DNA of 11,236 nt. Source: UBA5420 sp964485345 (GTDB lineage Bacteria; Bacillota; Limnochordia; Darwinibacteriales; Darwinibacteriaceae). The stretch is from NCBI GenBank assembly GCA_964485345.1, contig CAZAJB010000065.1, positions 1 through 11,236 of the forward strand, read 5' to 3'. The translations under genes and the position numbers were made by a program. The stretch's first letter is position 1. The number at the start of each line of letters is the position of its first letter. The notes under the pieces are model-generated. The model was not told the origin of the DNA. It did no database searches and saw only the letters and a program-made list of their open reading frames with translations. Positions 1-7,880 of this stretch are shown here, in pieces.

Positions 1-2004
1 CAGCAATTATCCGCTTGTTTTGTTCTTCCCGTTGAGGACTCCATGGAAGGTATCTTCGATACGCTTAAAAATACTGCTCTAATTCAGAAATCCGGTGGTG
101 GGACTGGCTTTAGTTTTTCGCGCCTGCGTCCGAACTCAGACGTAGTCAGCACAACGGGCGGCGTGGCCAGCGGACCGGTCTCTTTTATGAAGGCCTATAA
201 CGCCACCACAGACGCCATCAAGCAGGGAGGTACTCGCCGAGGAGCCAATATGGGAATCCTGCGGGTCGATCATCCCGACATTCTCCAGTTCATTCAGTGC
301 AAGGCGGATCCTGGCGAGATCACGAACTTCAATATCTCCGTGGGCATAACCGAGGAGTTTATGGAAGCGGTATTCGCCGACCAGCCCTATAGCCTCGTCA
401 ACCCTCGCTCCAAGGAAACTGTGGGCGAGCTTAATGCCAAAGAAGTCTTTGAACTCATCATCGAGATGGCCTGGAAAAACGGTGAACCGGGCATTGTCTT
501 TCTCGACCGCCTCAATCGTGCCAATCCGACGCCACTCGTGGGCGAAATTGAGGCCACAAACCCCTGCGGCGAGCAGCCCCTGCTACCCAACGAAAGTTGT
601 AACCTCGGATCCATCAATCTCGCCCAAATGGCCATCAGGGAGGGCGACACCTGGACTGTGAACTGGGATCGCCTACAAGACGTCGTGGAAATCGGAGTTC
701 GTTTTCTGGATAATATCATTGACGCCAACCGTTATCCCATTCCGGCTATTCAAGACATGACCTACGCCAACCGCAAGATTGGCCTAGGTGTCATGGGGTT
801 CGCAGACCTGCTTATGCGCCTTGGTATCCCCTATAACAGCGAAGAAGGCATTGAACTTGGTCGTGAGCTGATGCGTTTCATCCAGACTAAGGGTCATGCC
901 GCGTCCTCACAGCTCGGCGAAGAGCGAGGCTCCTTCCCAAACTACATTGGAAGTATCTTTGAAAAGACCGGCAAGCCCATGCGCAACGCCACGGTCACAA
1001 CCATTGCCCCCACCGGCACGATTTCCATCATTGCCGGGTGCTCGAGCGGCATCGAACCAATCTTTGCCCTCGCCTTCACGCGCAATGTGATGGATAATGA
1101 CAGGTTGATTGAGGTCAATCCTCAGTTTGAAGCAATTCTCAAGGAGGCAGGACTCTACGAGCCCGAGCTAATCGAAGAAGTGGCAAGGCATGGTCATGCC
1201 CGTGGGATCGAAGCGATCCCAGAAGAACTCCGTAGCGTCTTTGTGACAGCATACGAAACAAAGCCAGAATGGCACATCCGGATGCAGGCAGCCTTTCAGG
1301 AGTTCACAGATAATGCCGTAAGCAAGACGGTAAACTTCCCGCAAGAGGCCACCAGAGAAGATATTCGAAATGTCTACCACTTGGCCTATGACTTGGGCTG
1401 CAAAGGCGTCACAGTGTACCGAGCCGGATCGAGGGAAGGCGAAGTACTCACCGTCGGGCATCAGACCGAATCTGACGAAGCGGTCAGGGACGAAACACCA
1501 CATCGTCCAACGCCGCGCAAACGCCCCCGGGTGACTACCGGACAGACGGTGCGGGTCAAAACAGGTTGCGGTTCCCTATATGTTACGATTAATGCCGATG
1601 AACAAGGGATCTGTGAGGTGTTTACAACCATAGGCAAGGCCGGTGGGTGTGCAGGTTCCTTCTCAGAGGCCACGGCCAGGTTGATTTCTCTCTCTCTGCG
1701 TGCCGGTGTAGAACCACAACAGGTGGTCAAACAGTTAAAGGGGATTCGTTGTCCCCATCCCATTTGGCAAGATGGCAAACAGATTCTCTCTTGCCCCGAC
1801 GCTATCGCACACGTCCTCGAAGAATATCTCCAGGGCAATGGAATGGCTGAGGCCCCCAGAGTAGCAGCGACACCAAGAGTGGAGAGCGCTTCGCTAGGTT
1901 CTAGCCTATTCACAGGCGGGTCTTGCCCCGAGTGTAGCGGCAATATGGTGGAAGAAAGCGGTTGTGCTACCTGCCTAGAGTGCGGATTCAGCCGTTGTAG
2001 CTAG
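1..2004 (+). CDS. nrdJ: Adenosylcobalamin-dependent (class II) ribonucleotide reductase, 3' part
   Basis: Reduces ribonucleotides to deoxyribonucleotides in the cytoplasm, using coenzyme B12 to generate a thiyl radical, so it works without oxygen. The frame is open from base 1, and the residues before the first ATG (43) continue the family consensus (LSACFVLPVEDSMEGIF); the true start therefore lies upstream, and any N-terminal domain is out of view. Counting from base 1, the NPCGE motif is at residues 187-191, with the radical Cys at 189. Cys6 and Cys200 (in NESCNLGS) match the redox-active pair of the Thermotoga enzyme, including the 11-residue spacing from the radical Cys. A TSCPD-type domain follows (about residues 520-615, ending in LSCPDAIA). 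The tail has CxxC (642/645), C655, CxxC (658/661) and C666, as expected for the cysteine-rich C-terminus that re-reduces the active site. All key residues visible are intact. The next gene begins 54 bp after the stop. Confidence 0.96.
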   Translation, partial: QQLSACFVLPVEDSMEGIFDTLKNTALIQKSGGGTGFSFSRLRPNSDVVSTTGGVASGPVSFMKAYNATTDAIKQGGTRRGANMGILRVDHPDILQFIQCKADPGEITNFNISVGITEEFMEAVFADQPYSLVNPRSKETVGELNAKEVFELIIEMAWKNGEPGIVFLDRLNRANPTPLVGEIEATNPCGEQPLLPNESCNLGSINLAQMAIREGDTWTVNWDRLQDVVEIGVRFLDNIIDANRYPIPAIQDMTYANRKIGLGVMGFADLLMRLGIPYNSEEGIELGRELMRFIQTKGHAASSQLGEERGSFPNYIGSIFEKTGKPMRNATVTTIAPTGTISIIAGCSSGIEPIFALAFTRNVMDNDRLIEVNPQFEAILKEAGLYEPELIEEVARHGHARGIEAIPEELRSVFVTAYETKPEWHIRMQAAFQEFTDNAVSKTVNFPQEATREDIRNVYHLAYDLGCKGVTVYRAGSREGEVLTVGHQTESDEAVRDETPHRPTPRKRPRVTTGQTVRVKTGCGSLYVTINADEQGICEVFTTIGKAGGCAGSFSEATARLISLSLRAGVEPQQVVKQLKGIRCPHPIWQDGKQILSCPDAIAHVLEEYLQGNGMAEAPRVAATPRVESASLGSSLFTGGSCPECSGNMVEESGCATCLECGFSRCS

Positions 2005-2011
2005 TTAAGAG

Positions 2012-2058
2012 AATAATCTCCTCCTTCGTTTGAGATGCTAACGGGGGAGGAGATTCTT
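2012..2058 (+). promoter_or_regulatory. Hairpin that sequesters the L,D-transpeptidase ribosome binding site
   Basis: The left arm 2015-2030 (AATCTCCTCCTTCGTT) pairs with the right arm 2040-2055 (AACGGGGGAGGAGATT). This gives 16 base pairs with only two G-U wobbles and a 9-nt loop (2031-2039). Two further A-U pairs (2012-2013 with 2057-2058) extend it past one mismatch. The right arm contains the whole Shine-Dalgarno sequence of the next gene, so the folded mRNA should block initiation at 2059. The loop holds an in-frame ATG (2035). No U-tract follows, so it does not look like an intrinsic terminator. The base of the stem lies about 7-10 nt after the nrdJ stop, close enough for a terminating ribosome to disturb it. 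The pairing is seen directly; the regulatory role is inferred. Confidence 0.6.
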
Positions 2059-3144
2059 ATGTGGCAAAGACATGTACGCACGCTCTTTTTCATCGTCATG
2101 GCAGTGGCTCTGCTGGGCGGAAATGCCTTAGCGGAGCGCGTGGTTGTCATCAATATTCCAGCCTTTACCCTTTATGTCTACGATGATGGAACGCCAGTTC
2201 GCAGTTTCCCTATCAGCATTGGCACAGAACTCAACCCATCCGTCTTAGGCGAAACCACAATCATGAATAAGGTTGTGAATCCCACCTACTATCCTCCGGA
2301 GGGTAGGGAACCGGTCTTGCCCGGTCCGGAAAACCCTGTTGGTACCCGGTGGTTGGGCTTGGGCTTTGCAGGTTACGGAATTCATGGTACCAATCAGCCC
2401 GCCTCCATCGGTTCGCCTGCTTCCTCCGGTTGCATTCGTATGCTAAATCGCGATGTGGAAGAACTCACGGACCTCGTGCAGATTGGAACGACGGTTAGGC
2501 TGATTTACCAGACTGTCCTCCTGGATGAGGATCCTCTCCTCCATACCAAGACCATTACCGTCTACCCCGATGTATACAAGCAAGGTATCAGTCAACGGCA
2601 GCTCCAGGAAGAGCTTGCACGGTCCATGTGGAGCGGTGTCCACTGGCCCGCGCTCCTTACCTTACTTCGAGTTCCCACAGGTGAGCCATATCCGCTCCCT
2701 TGGCAATGCCCCCTGATCTTCGATGGGAAGCAGGCAGAGGTTACTGCGGTGGAATGGAATGGCGAATTTTTCCTACCCTTTGATCTACCTTTTGATCCCA
2801 GGAGCGAAATGTCCCTTGCTACGGTGAAGTGGGGCGACGAATATTTTCTGCCCCTTGAGGCTTATCTCCACTATACCGGGCTTGGCTACAGCAAGGCCCA
2901 GGGACAACTCAGGCTTCATAGTCCCTTAGGCTATGTGGGCGAGAGATCTCTGGGCCAGGCTTTGATTTTTCAAGAAGAGATTTACTTGCGCATGGACGAA
3001 CCGGTTCGGCTCTTGATGCCCCTGCCTATGCAGGTTGTGAGTCTGTGGGGAGAAATCTACCAACCAGCAAGATCCCTATTGGCAGCAGATCATCTGCAGG
3101 AGCTACGCTTAGAGTGGCCAAAACAGGCTAATTCGTCGCGGTAG
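2059..3144 (+). CDS. Secreted L,D-transpeptidase (YkuD domain) with a C-terminal extension
   Basis: Likely forms peptide cross-links (3-3 type) in peptidoglycan outside the membrane, or attaches proteins to it. Start chosen at ATG 2059 because GGGGGAGGAG (2043-2052) lies at proper spacing; the in-frame ATG at 2035 has no ribosome binding site. Residues 1-25 are a signal peptide (hydrophobic stretch FFIVMAVALLGG, cleavage probably after NALA). The YkuD domain spans about residues 27-150, with the catalytic motif complete: H109-G110 and S123-G-C125-I-R127, Cys125 being the nucleophile. About 210 residues follow. The part from roughly 213 to 290 has two strand-rich units with FFLPFD and YFLPLEAYLHYTGLGYS, which resemble the stalk repeats called copper amine oxidase N-terminal-like domains; this is a tentative match. 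It is co-directional with nrdJ but unrelated in function. Its 3' end overlaps the convergent SLH gene by 17 bp. Confidence 0.9.
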   Translation: MWQRHVRTLFFIVMAVALLGGNALAERVVVINIPAFTLYVYDDGTPVRSFPISIGTELNPSVLGETTIMNKVVNPTYYPPEGREPVLPGPENPVGTRWLGLGFAGYGIHGTNQPASIGSPASSGCIRMLNRDVEELTDLVQIGTTVRLIYQTVLLDEDPLLHTKTITVYPDVYKQGISQRQLQEELARSMWSGVHWPALLTLLRVPTGEPYPLPWQCPLIFDGKQAEVTAVEWNGEFFLPFDLPFDPRSEMSLATVKWGDEYFLPLEAYLHYTGLGYSKAQGQLRLHSPLGYVGERSLGQALIFQEEIYLRMDEPVRLLMPLPMQVVSLWGEIYQPARSLLAADHLQELRLEWPKQANSSR

Positions 3145-4300
3145 CTTCTTTCAGCCAGTCGCTCGTCAGCAAGCGCTGGGCGAGTTCTGCTTGAGCGTAT
3201 TCCAAGAGTCTCTGCCAATCTTGACTGACGGCTGCTTGCACCAGTTCAGGGGCTACCTTGAGGTAATCAGCGGCCTCCTGTGTAAGCCGATCTTGTAGCA
3301 TCAACTGCACACTATCCCAGTCTTGCTTCAATAAAGCATCTGCTTCCCAAGGGGAGACCCCCCGATCAACGAGCTGCTCATACAGTGTATAGTTGACCTC
3401 TTCGCCAAGTTGGTCCCAATCACCGGCAATAATGGCGTTGATTTGGGCGGGCGTTAAGACATCAACAAGTACCTTGGTGGCATTGTTCAAACCATCCATC
3501 AGAACCTGTGCTGTGGAGACCTGTTCTAGATTGATCAGCAGAGCGTGATTGTTCCGGGCCAAGACGACTACGTTTTGACCCTTTTCTAGTTGCCCGTTTT
3601 TACTGATGCTGTCTCGAGTGAGACTGCCTGGAGCTACATAGAGGGTTTCGTTGAGGAGAGTAAAGACAAACTCCTTGTCGCCTTCCGCCTCACTGACTGT
3701 AAATTGCTTTCCGCCTTCCGCCACCTCTGCTACGAGGCCTTTCACTGCCTGGAGCTCCTTGGCCTGGGCCAAAATGAAGGCAGCCTCACTACGGGTGATC
3801 AGCCGATAGGGCTCAAAGCGTCCTACCATGTGGGTGGGGAGAAGGGCCAGCCGTTGCAAGACCTCCACTCCCATAAAGCCAGGGTAGTCAAGGCTAACAT
3901 CGGCAAAGGAAGCGTAGAAGCCCTGGGGCACGTCGGCCTGTTCGCCAAGACCAAGCAGGTTGGCTAGTGCCGCCGCAAACTCACCACGGGTGACACCCTC
4001 TTGATGCCCCACTAAGAGGTCACCAAGCCAGGTGGTGAGAGCCTGTTCGTCCTCTTCCGTCAGTTGAAATGCTCCCGCCAACAGGGCAAACAGTTCAGCG
4101 TGGGAGACACTGGCGGAGGGTACAAAGCTTTCAAGCCAAAGATCCTCAAAGAGTCCCTGTGCTTCTAGGGATACGATGGCCTCTTTGGCCCAGTTATGGT
4201 CAATATCAGCAAAGGCTGCAACTGCCCTTCCGCCTCCTAGGAGAGGGCTGGCTAAGACAAACAGAACAAGAGCTATAATCATGAGCTTCGTTGGTCGCAT
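3128..4300 (-). CDS. Secreted SLH-domain protein with C-terminal DW-motif repeats
   Basis: Probable cell-envelope protein, anchored to secondary cell-wall polymer through its SLH domains; the role of the rest is unknown. Start chosen at the ATG whose first base is 4300, because AAAAGGAG lies 7 nt upstream; the in-frame ATG at 4306 is only 1 nt from that site. The protein has 390 residues. Residues 1-28 form a signal peptide (MIIALVLFVLASPLLGG, cleavage near AVA). Three SLH-type units follow at about 29-80, 85-122 and 130-185 (FADIDHNWAKEAI, VTRGEFAAALANLL, FADVSLDYPGF and ITRSEAAFILAQA). A strand-rich segment spans about 188-262. The C-terminus (about 280-390) is acidic and helical, with three units of the form x-x-P...DW at 33-34 residue spacing. 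No catalytic motif was recognised. It is transcribed away from polA and towards the L,D-transpeptidase gene, another cell-wall gene. Confidence 0.85.
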   Translation of the reverse strand: MRPTKLMIIALVLFVLASPLLGGGRAVAAFADIDHNWAKEAIVSLEAQGLFEDLWLESFVPSASVSHAELFALLAGAFQLTEEDEQALTTWLGDLLVGHQEGVTRGEFAAALANLLGLGEQADVPQGFYASFADVSLDYPGFMGVEVLQRLALLPTHMVGRFEPYRLITRSEAAFILAQAKELQAVKGLVAEVAEGGKQFTVSEAEGDKEFVFTLLNETLYVAPGSLTRDSISKNGQLEKGQNVVVLARNNHALLINLEQVSTAQVLMDGLNNATKVLVDVLTPAQINAIIAGDWDQLGEEVNYTLYEQLVDRGVSPWEADALLKQDWDSVQLMLQDRLTQEAADYLKVAPELVQAAVSQDWQRLLEYAQAELAQRLLTSDWLKEATATN

Positions 4301-4331
4301 AAGCATACTCCTTTTCTTAGACTATATCTAT

Positions 4332-4359
4332 CTTATATCCCTTCATTCGCCCATTTCAA
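4332..4359 (-). promoter_or_regulatory. Candidate sigma-A promoter for the SLH protein gene
   Basis: On the minus strand, TTGAAA (4359-4354) and TATAAG (4337-4332) are separated by 16 bp, close to the TTGACA / 17 bp / TATAAT consensus. The -10 element lies about 31 bp upstream of the chosen start codon, leaving room for a short leader with the AAAAGGAG ribosome binding site. An 11-base palindrome, AGGCTAAGCCT (4359-4369), touches the upstream edge of the -35 box and could be an operator. No comparably good promoter was found for polA on the other strand. Confidence 0.5.
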
Positions 4360-4394
4360 GGCTAAGCCTCTATGTAATACTCGGTAGAGCGGGG

Positions 4395-4423
4395 GTCTTT
4401 ACCCAGTAAAGGCAGGTTTTTAC
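4395..4423 (+). promoter_or_regulatory. Terminator-like hairpin in the polA leader
   Basis: GTCTTTAC (4395-4402) pairs with GTAAAGGC (4406-4413) around a 3-nt loop, giving 8 pairs including one G-U. A run of five T (4417-4421) follows after three bases. The GTAAA part of the right arm can instead pair with TTTAC (4419-4423), so two exclusive folds are possible. This resembles a weak intrinsic terminator or attenuator reading towards polA. The stem is short, and the promoter that would feed it is not identified. Confidence 0.3.
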
Positions 4424-4465
4424 AGGCGGGCGTGGAATAGAAAAGGAAGAAATGAGGGATCTTCT

Positions 4466-7042
4466 GTGGAAAAACGTCTGTTTCTTATTGACGGGAACAG
4501 TTTGATAAACCGGGCGTTCTACGCCCTACCACCGCTGACCAATCCTAGCGGCCATCCTACCAATGCCGTCTATGGCTTAACCATGATGCTCTTTCGGCTT
4601 AAGGAGGATTACGAACCAGACCAGCTCCTAGTTACGTTCGATGTCTCAGGTCCCACGTTCCGCCATGTGCAGTTCGAGGATTATAAAGCAACGCGTAAGG
4701 GCATGCCCGACGACTTACGTTCGCAGATCCCTGTGATGAAGGATCTCTTGGATAAACTAGGCATTCCCCGCCTCGAGCTGCAGGGCTATGAAGCGGACGA
4801 CCTCCTAGGAACCGTGGCGAAACAGGGGGAGCGCGAAGGATACGAAGTCTTCATTGTCACTGGCGATCGCGATGCCTTTCAGCTGGTTTCTCCTCAGACC
4901 AAGGTGCTCTTTACCAAGCGGGGGATTACAGATACGGAGCTTGTGACAGAAGAAGCTCTGCGTACAAGCTATGGACTTACCCCCAGGCAAGTGATTGACC
5001 TGAAAGGCCTCATGGGCGATAGTTCTGATAATATTCCGGGGGTGCCTGGTATCGGCGAAAAGACAGCTCTAGACCTTTTAGCCAAGTATGACTCGGTTGA
5101 AGGGGTCTATGCTAACCTCGATCAGCTGAAGGGTAAGCGGAAGGAAAACCTCATCACCTACCAGGGACAAGCCTTTTTGAGTAAGGAGCTCGCCACAATC
5201 CGTCTTGATGCTCCAGTGCAAGTCGACTTAGGCGAAAAAAGAGAGATGGATCAAGGCGCGGTGCGCGAGATGTTTGCCCAGCTCGGCTTTCGCACCCTCC
5301 TAGACCGCTTGCCCAAGGGTGGTGCAGGGGTATCGGAGGTTTCTGATAGCTGGGAAACGGCCATCACCAAGGTAGACGAAGAGAACCTAGAGACCTTCTT
5401 GGCGCAGGTCGAGGCCGCCGACGAGCTCTACCTTAGCTATGCCCAGGACCAAGCAGCTCTCTTTACCCTAGTGCAAACCGAGGTGTGGTCCTTGGGAGAG
5501 GCTTGGATTAAGGATAACAAGGACCGCCTAGGCGCCTTGCTCCAGGGCAGAAAGCTCTATGTCACATCGGGCAAAGAGATTTTGCACCTCCTGGCCATAG
5601 AAGGCTCCGACCTTGCGTTCTTCGATCTGGAGCTGGCCCTGTATTGTCTAAATCCCGAAAAACGCTGGGACCTTGGGGCTTTGTGCCAGCATTTCGAACA
5701 GCCCCAAGCCAACCTAGATCCCCGGGAACCGGAGTATCAAGGGGTCTATCTTCGTCTGTATAAAGAAATCGCCCAGCTCGCCAAAGAAGGGCTTAAGAAG
5801 GATGAGTTGTGGAGTCTCTATAGCGATCTAGAACTGCCTTTGGTCAGCGCTTTGGCGGACATGGAGGCCCATGGCATCGTACTTGATCCCGCCAAACTCG
5901 AAATCATCTCTGTGGAACTCGAGGAGACACTGCAGCGTCTCACAAAGGTAATCTACGACGAGGCGGGGGAGGAGTTTAACATCAATTCGCCCAAACAACT
6001 GGGCGTAGTCCTCTTTGATAAACTCGGTCTACCCGTGCTCAAACGCACCAAGACAGGCCCTTCCACCAGTGCCGGTGTTCTGGAAGAACTAAGCGATCAT
6101 GCCATTGTGGCCAGTGTCTTAGAGTATCGACAAGTGGCCAAACTCAAGTCTACCTACACCGCTTCCTTAGCAGAGCTGATTTCGCCAGAAACAAAGCGAA
6201 TTCACACCACCTTTAACCAGACCGTGACGGCTACGGGGCGCCTTTCGAGCACCCATCCCAATTTACAGAACATACCAGTCCGGACCAAGGAAGGGCGCCG
6301 GATCCGCGAGGCCTTTGTGGCCCCAGAAGGTCATGTCTTGCTCATGGCAGACTACTCCCAAATCGAGCTGCGTTTACTAGCTCATCTCTCAGGCGATCAG
6401 GTGTTGCAGGATGCCTTCCGCAGTGGACAGGATATCCACGCCCAGACCGCGGCCGAGGTCTTTGGCCAAGCCCTAGATCAGGTCACGAGCGAGCAGAGGA
6501 GTGCGGCCAAGGCCATCAATTTTGGTATCATCTACGGTATTTCCAGCTTCGGGTTGGCAAAAGGCATTAATCTGACGCGGGCCGAAGCCCAAGAGTATAT
6601 TGACTCTTACTTCCTGCGTTACCCCATGGTCAAGGTCTACCTAGATAGTATGGTAGAACAGGGCAAGAGAGATGGTTATGTCACGACCCTGGCCGGCCGC
6701 CGCCGCTACCTGCCCAATCTCCAGAGCCGAAATTTCGCCCTGCGGAGTTTTGCTGCGCGCACCGCCATGAATACTCCCATTCAAGGGAGTGCTGCAGACA
6801 TTATTAAGCTGGCCATGTTGAAGGTCTATCGTGCGCTCCAGGCTTCTAAACTGAAAAGTCGTCTGCTCTTGCAGGTCCATGACGAACTGGTCTTGGAGGT
6901 ACCCATAGCTGAGCTCGATTCTGCGGGCCACCTGGTAAAAAGGGAAATGGAAGGGGTTTATCCCCTTGTTATCCCACTCGAAGTGGGCATTTCCTATGGT
7001 CCGAATTGGCGCGATGTAACGAGTTTTGACGCAAAGGAGTAG
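4466..7042 (+). CDS. polA: DNA polymerase I (5' nuclease and polymerase, proofreading site lost)
   Basis: Fills gaps and removes RNA primers during replication and repair. Start is GTG 4466, which gives the standard N-terminus (MEKRLFLIDGNSLINRAFYA), with GAGGG 7 nt upstream. The 858 residues are slightly short for the family. The 5'-3' nuclease domain (about 1-285) has its acidic residues in FDVSGPTFR, GYEADDLLG, VTGDRDAFQL and the helix-hairpin-helix GLMGDSSDNIPGVPGIGEKT. The region 300-450 corresponds to the 3'-5' exonuclease, but the expected DxE motif is absent (ELYLSYAQD at that place); one Asp (FFDLELALY, about residue 387) remains, and the third metal ligand is not evident. It is therefore probably inactive, as in Bacillus and Thermus enzymes. 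The polymerase domain (about 455-858) is intact: motif A DYSQIELR (Asp629), motif B with K682, F686 and Y690, and motif C VHDE (805-807). It is the first gene of a long co-directional cluster; mutM starts 3 bp after its stop. Confidence 0.98.
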   Translation: MEKRLFLIDGNSLINRAFYALPPLTNPSGHPTNAVYGLTMMLFRLKEDYEPDQLLVTFDVSGPTFRHVQFEDYKATRKGMPDDLRSQIPVMKDLLDKLGIPRLELQGYEADDLLGTVAKQGEREGYEVFIVTGDRDAFQLVSPQTKVLFTKRGITDTELVTEEALRTSYGLTPRQVIDLKGLMGDSSDNIPGVPGIGEKTALDLLAKYDSVEGVYANLDQLKGKRKENLITYQGQAFLSKELATIRLDAPVQVDLGEKREMDQGAVREMFAQLGFRTLLDRLPKGGAGVSEVSDSWETAITKVDEENLETFLAQVEAADELYLSYAQDQAALFTLVQTEVWSLGEAWIKDNKDRLGALLQGRKLYVTSGKEILHLLAIEGSDLAFFDLELALYCLNPEKRWDLGALCQHFEQPQANLDPREPEYQGVYLRLYKEIAQLAKEGLKKDELWSLYSDLELPLVSALADMEAHGIVLDPAKLEIISVELEETLQRLTKVIYDEAGEEFNINSPKQLGVVLFDKLGLPVLKRTKTGPSTSAGVLEELSDHAIVASVLEYRQVAKLKSTYTASLAELISPETKRIHTTFNQTVTATGRLSSTHPNLQNIPVRTKEGRRIREAFVAPEGHVLLMADYSQIELRLLAHLSGDQVLQDAFRSGQDIHAQTAAEVFGQALDQVTSEQRSAAKAINFGIIYGISSFGLAKGINLTRAEAQEYIDSYFLRYPMVKVYLDSMVEQGKRDGYVTTLAGRRRYLPNLQSRNFALRSFAARTAMNTPIQGSAADIIKLAMLKVYRALQASKLKSRLLLQVHDELVLEVPIAELDSAGHLVKREMEGVYPLVIPLEVGISYGPNWRDVTSFDAKE

Positions 7043-7045
7043 ACT

Positions 7046-7876
7046 ATGCCTGAATTACCCGAAGTTGAAACAGTGCGGCGCAGCCTCTTGCCCGTCATCT
7101 TGCATAAGCCCATCGAATCGGTAGAGGTCCATTACGAAAGGATCTTGCAGCATATTACACCGCAGGAGTTTCAAGCCAGGCTCACAGGTCTGCGTTTTTT
7201 GGATCTCACTCGGCGAGGGAAGTACTTAATCTTCCACCTAGAGCGCGAGCTAGAACTCGTAGCCCATTTGCGCATGACCGGCAGGCTCATCTATTACTCC
7301 GATTCTGCCATTGCCCAAGCCAAACACACCTCCGTCATCTTTGGCTTCGGCTCCGCAGGCGATCTGCGTTTTGAAGATGTACGCAAGTTTGCCACGCTGG
7401 ACTTAGTAAAAATAGGAGAATACGAGCAGATTAAAGGGTTAGCCAAGCTTGGCGTGGAACCATTAGCGGAGGAGTTTACGGTGCAATTTTTACAGGAAAT
7501 TACTGTCAATCGAAGTGCAACAATTAAGGGGATTCTCTTAGACCAAAGCAAAATTGCCGGACTCGGAAACATTTACGCGGATGAGAGCCTTTTTCTCGCC
7601 AAGATTCACCCTGAAAGAACCGGAAATTCACTGCAGAAGAAGGAGCTCAAGCGCCTCCACCAGGCAATTCAAAAGGTGTTAGGGCTTGCTATCGAAGGTC
7701 AAGGTACCACATTGCGTGATTACCGGACAGGTTTCGGGCAAGAAGGGTCCTTCCAAAACGAGCTGCAAGTATATGGGAAAAAGGGGGAAAAATGTCCCCG
7801 CTGTGGAGTAGACTTAGAACATAAGAAGGTGGCGGGCCGCACCAGTCATTACTGCCCCACCTGCCAAAGGGAGTAA
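7046..7876 (+). CDS. mutM: Formamidopyrimidine-DNA glycosylase (Fpg)
   Basis: Excises oxidised purines such as 8-oxoguanine from DNA and cleaves the strand at the abasic site, starting base excision repair. The 276 residues are the usual family length. The N-terminus MPELPEVETV supplies the catalytic Pro2 and Glu3. Lys59 (RRGKYLIF) and the intercalating triad Met77, Arg113 and Phe115 are present. The helix-two-turn-helix region carries GLGNIYADE (Asn175). A C-terminal zinc finger uses Cys250, Cys253, Cys270 and Cys273, with Arg265 (VAGRTSHYC) in the position that contacts the flipped base. The ribosome binding site AAAGGAG lies within the last codons of polA, 3 bp before the intergenic gap, so the two are probably translated from one mRNA. 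Pairing with PolA makes sense because the polymerase fills the gap left after base removal. Confidence 0.98.
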   Translation: MPELPEVETVRRSLLPVILHKPIESVEVHYERILQHITPQEFQARLTGLRFLDLTRRGKYLIFHLERELELVAHLRMTGRLIYYSDSAIAQAKHTSVIFGFGSAGDLRFEDVRKFATLDLVKIGEYEQIKGLAKLGVEPLAEEFTVQFLQEITVNRSATIKGILLDQSKIAGLGNIYADESLFLAKIHPERTGNSLQKKELKRLHQAIQKVLGLAIEGQGTTLRDYRTGFGQEGSFQNELQVYGKKGEKCPRCGVDLEHKKVAGRTSHYCPTCQRE

Positions 7877-7880
7877 CTTG

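Noticed and set aside
300..460. Possible loss of function in nrdJ
   Set aside because: All conserved residues that can be seen, including the radical Cys, its NxCxE context and the redox Cys residues, are present; the missing N-terminus is only the window edge.
1461..1943. 160-codon open frame on the minus strand within nrdJ
   Set aside because: It lies opposite a well-conserved part of nrdJ, its peptide has no recognisable motif, and it has the composition expected of a reverse-strand shadow.
2012..2060. Intrinsic terminator after nrdJ
   Set aside because: The stem is strong, but no T-run follows the right arm; the sequence continues directly into the start codon at 2059.
3590..3967. 125-codon plus-strand frame within the SLH gene
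   Set aside because: It is opposite the SLH and strand-rich segments of a gene with clear signal peptide and domains; the peptide is not family-like.
4371..4380. Sigma-A promoter for polA with TAATAC as the -10 box
   Set aside because: No acceptable -35 element lies 16-18 bp upstream (CATTTC at 17 bp), so the match is too weak to list.
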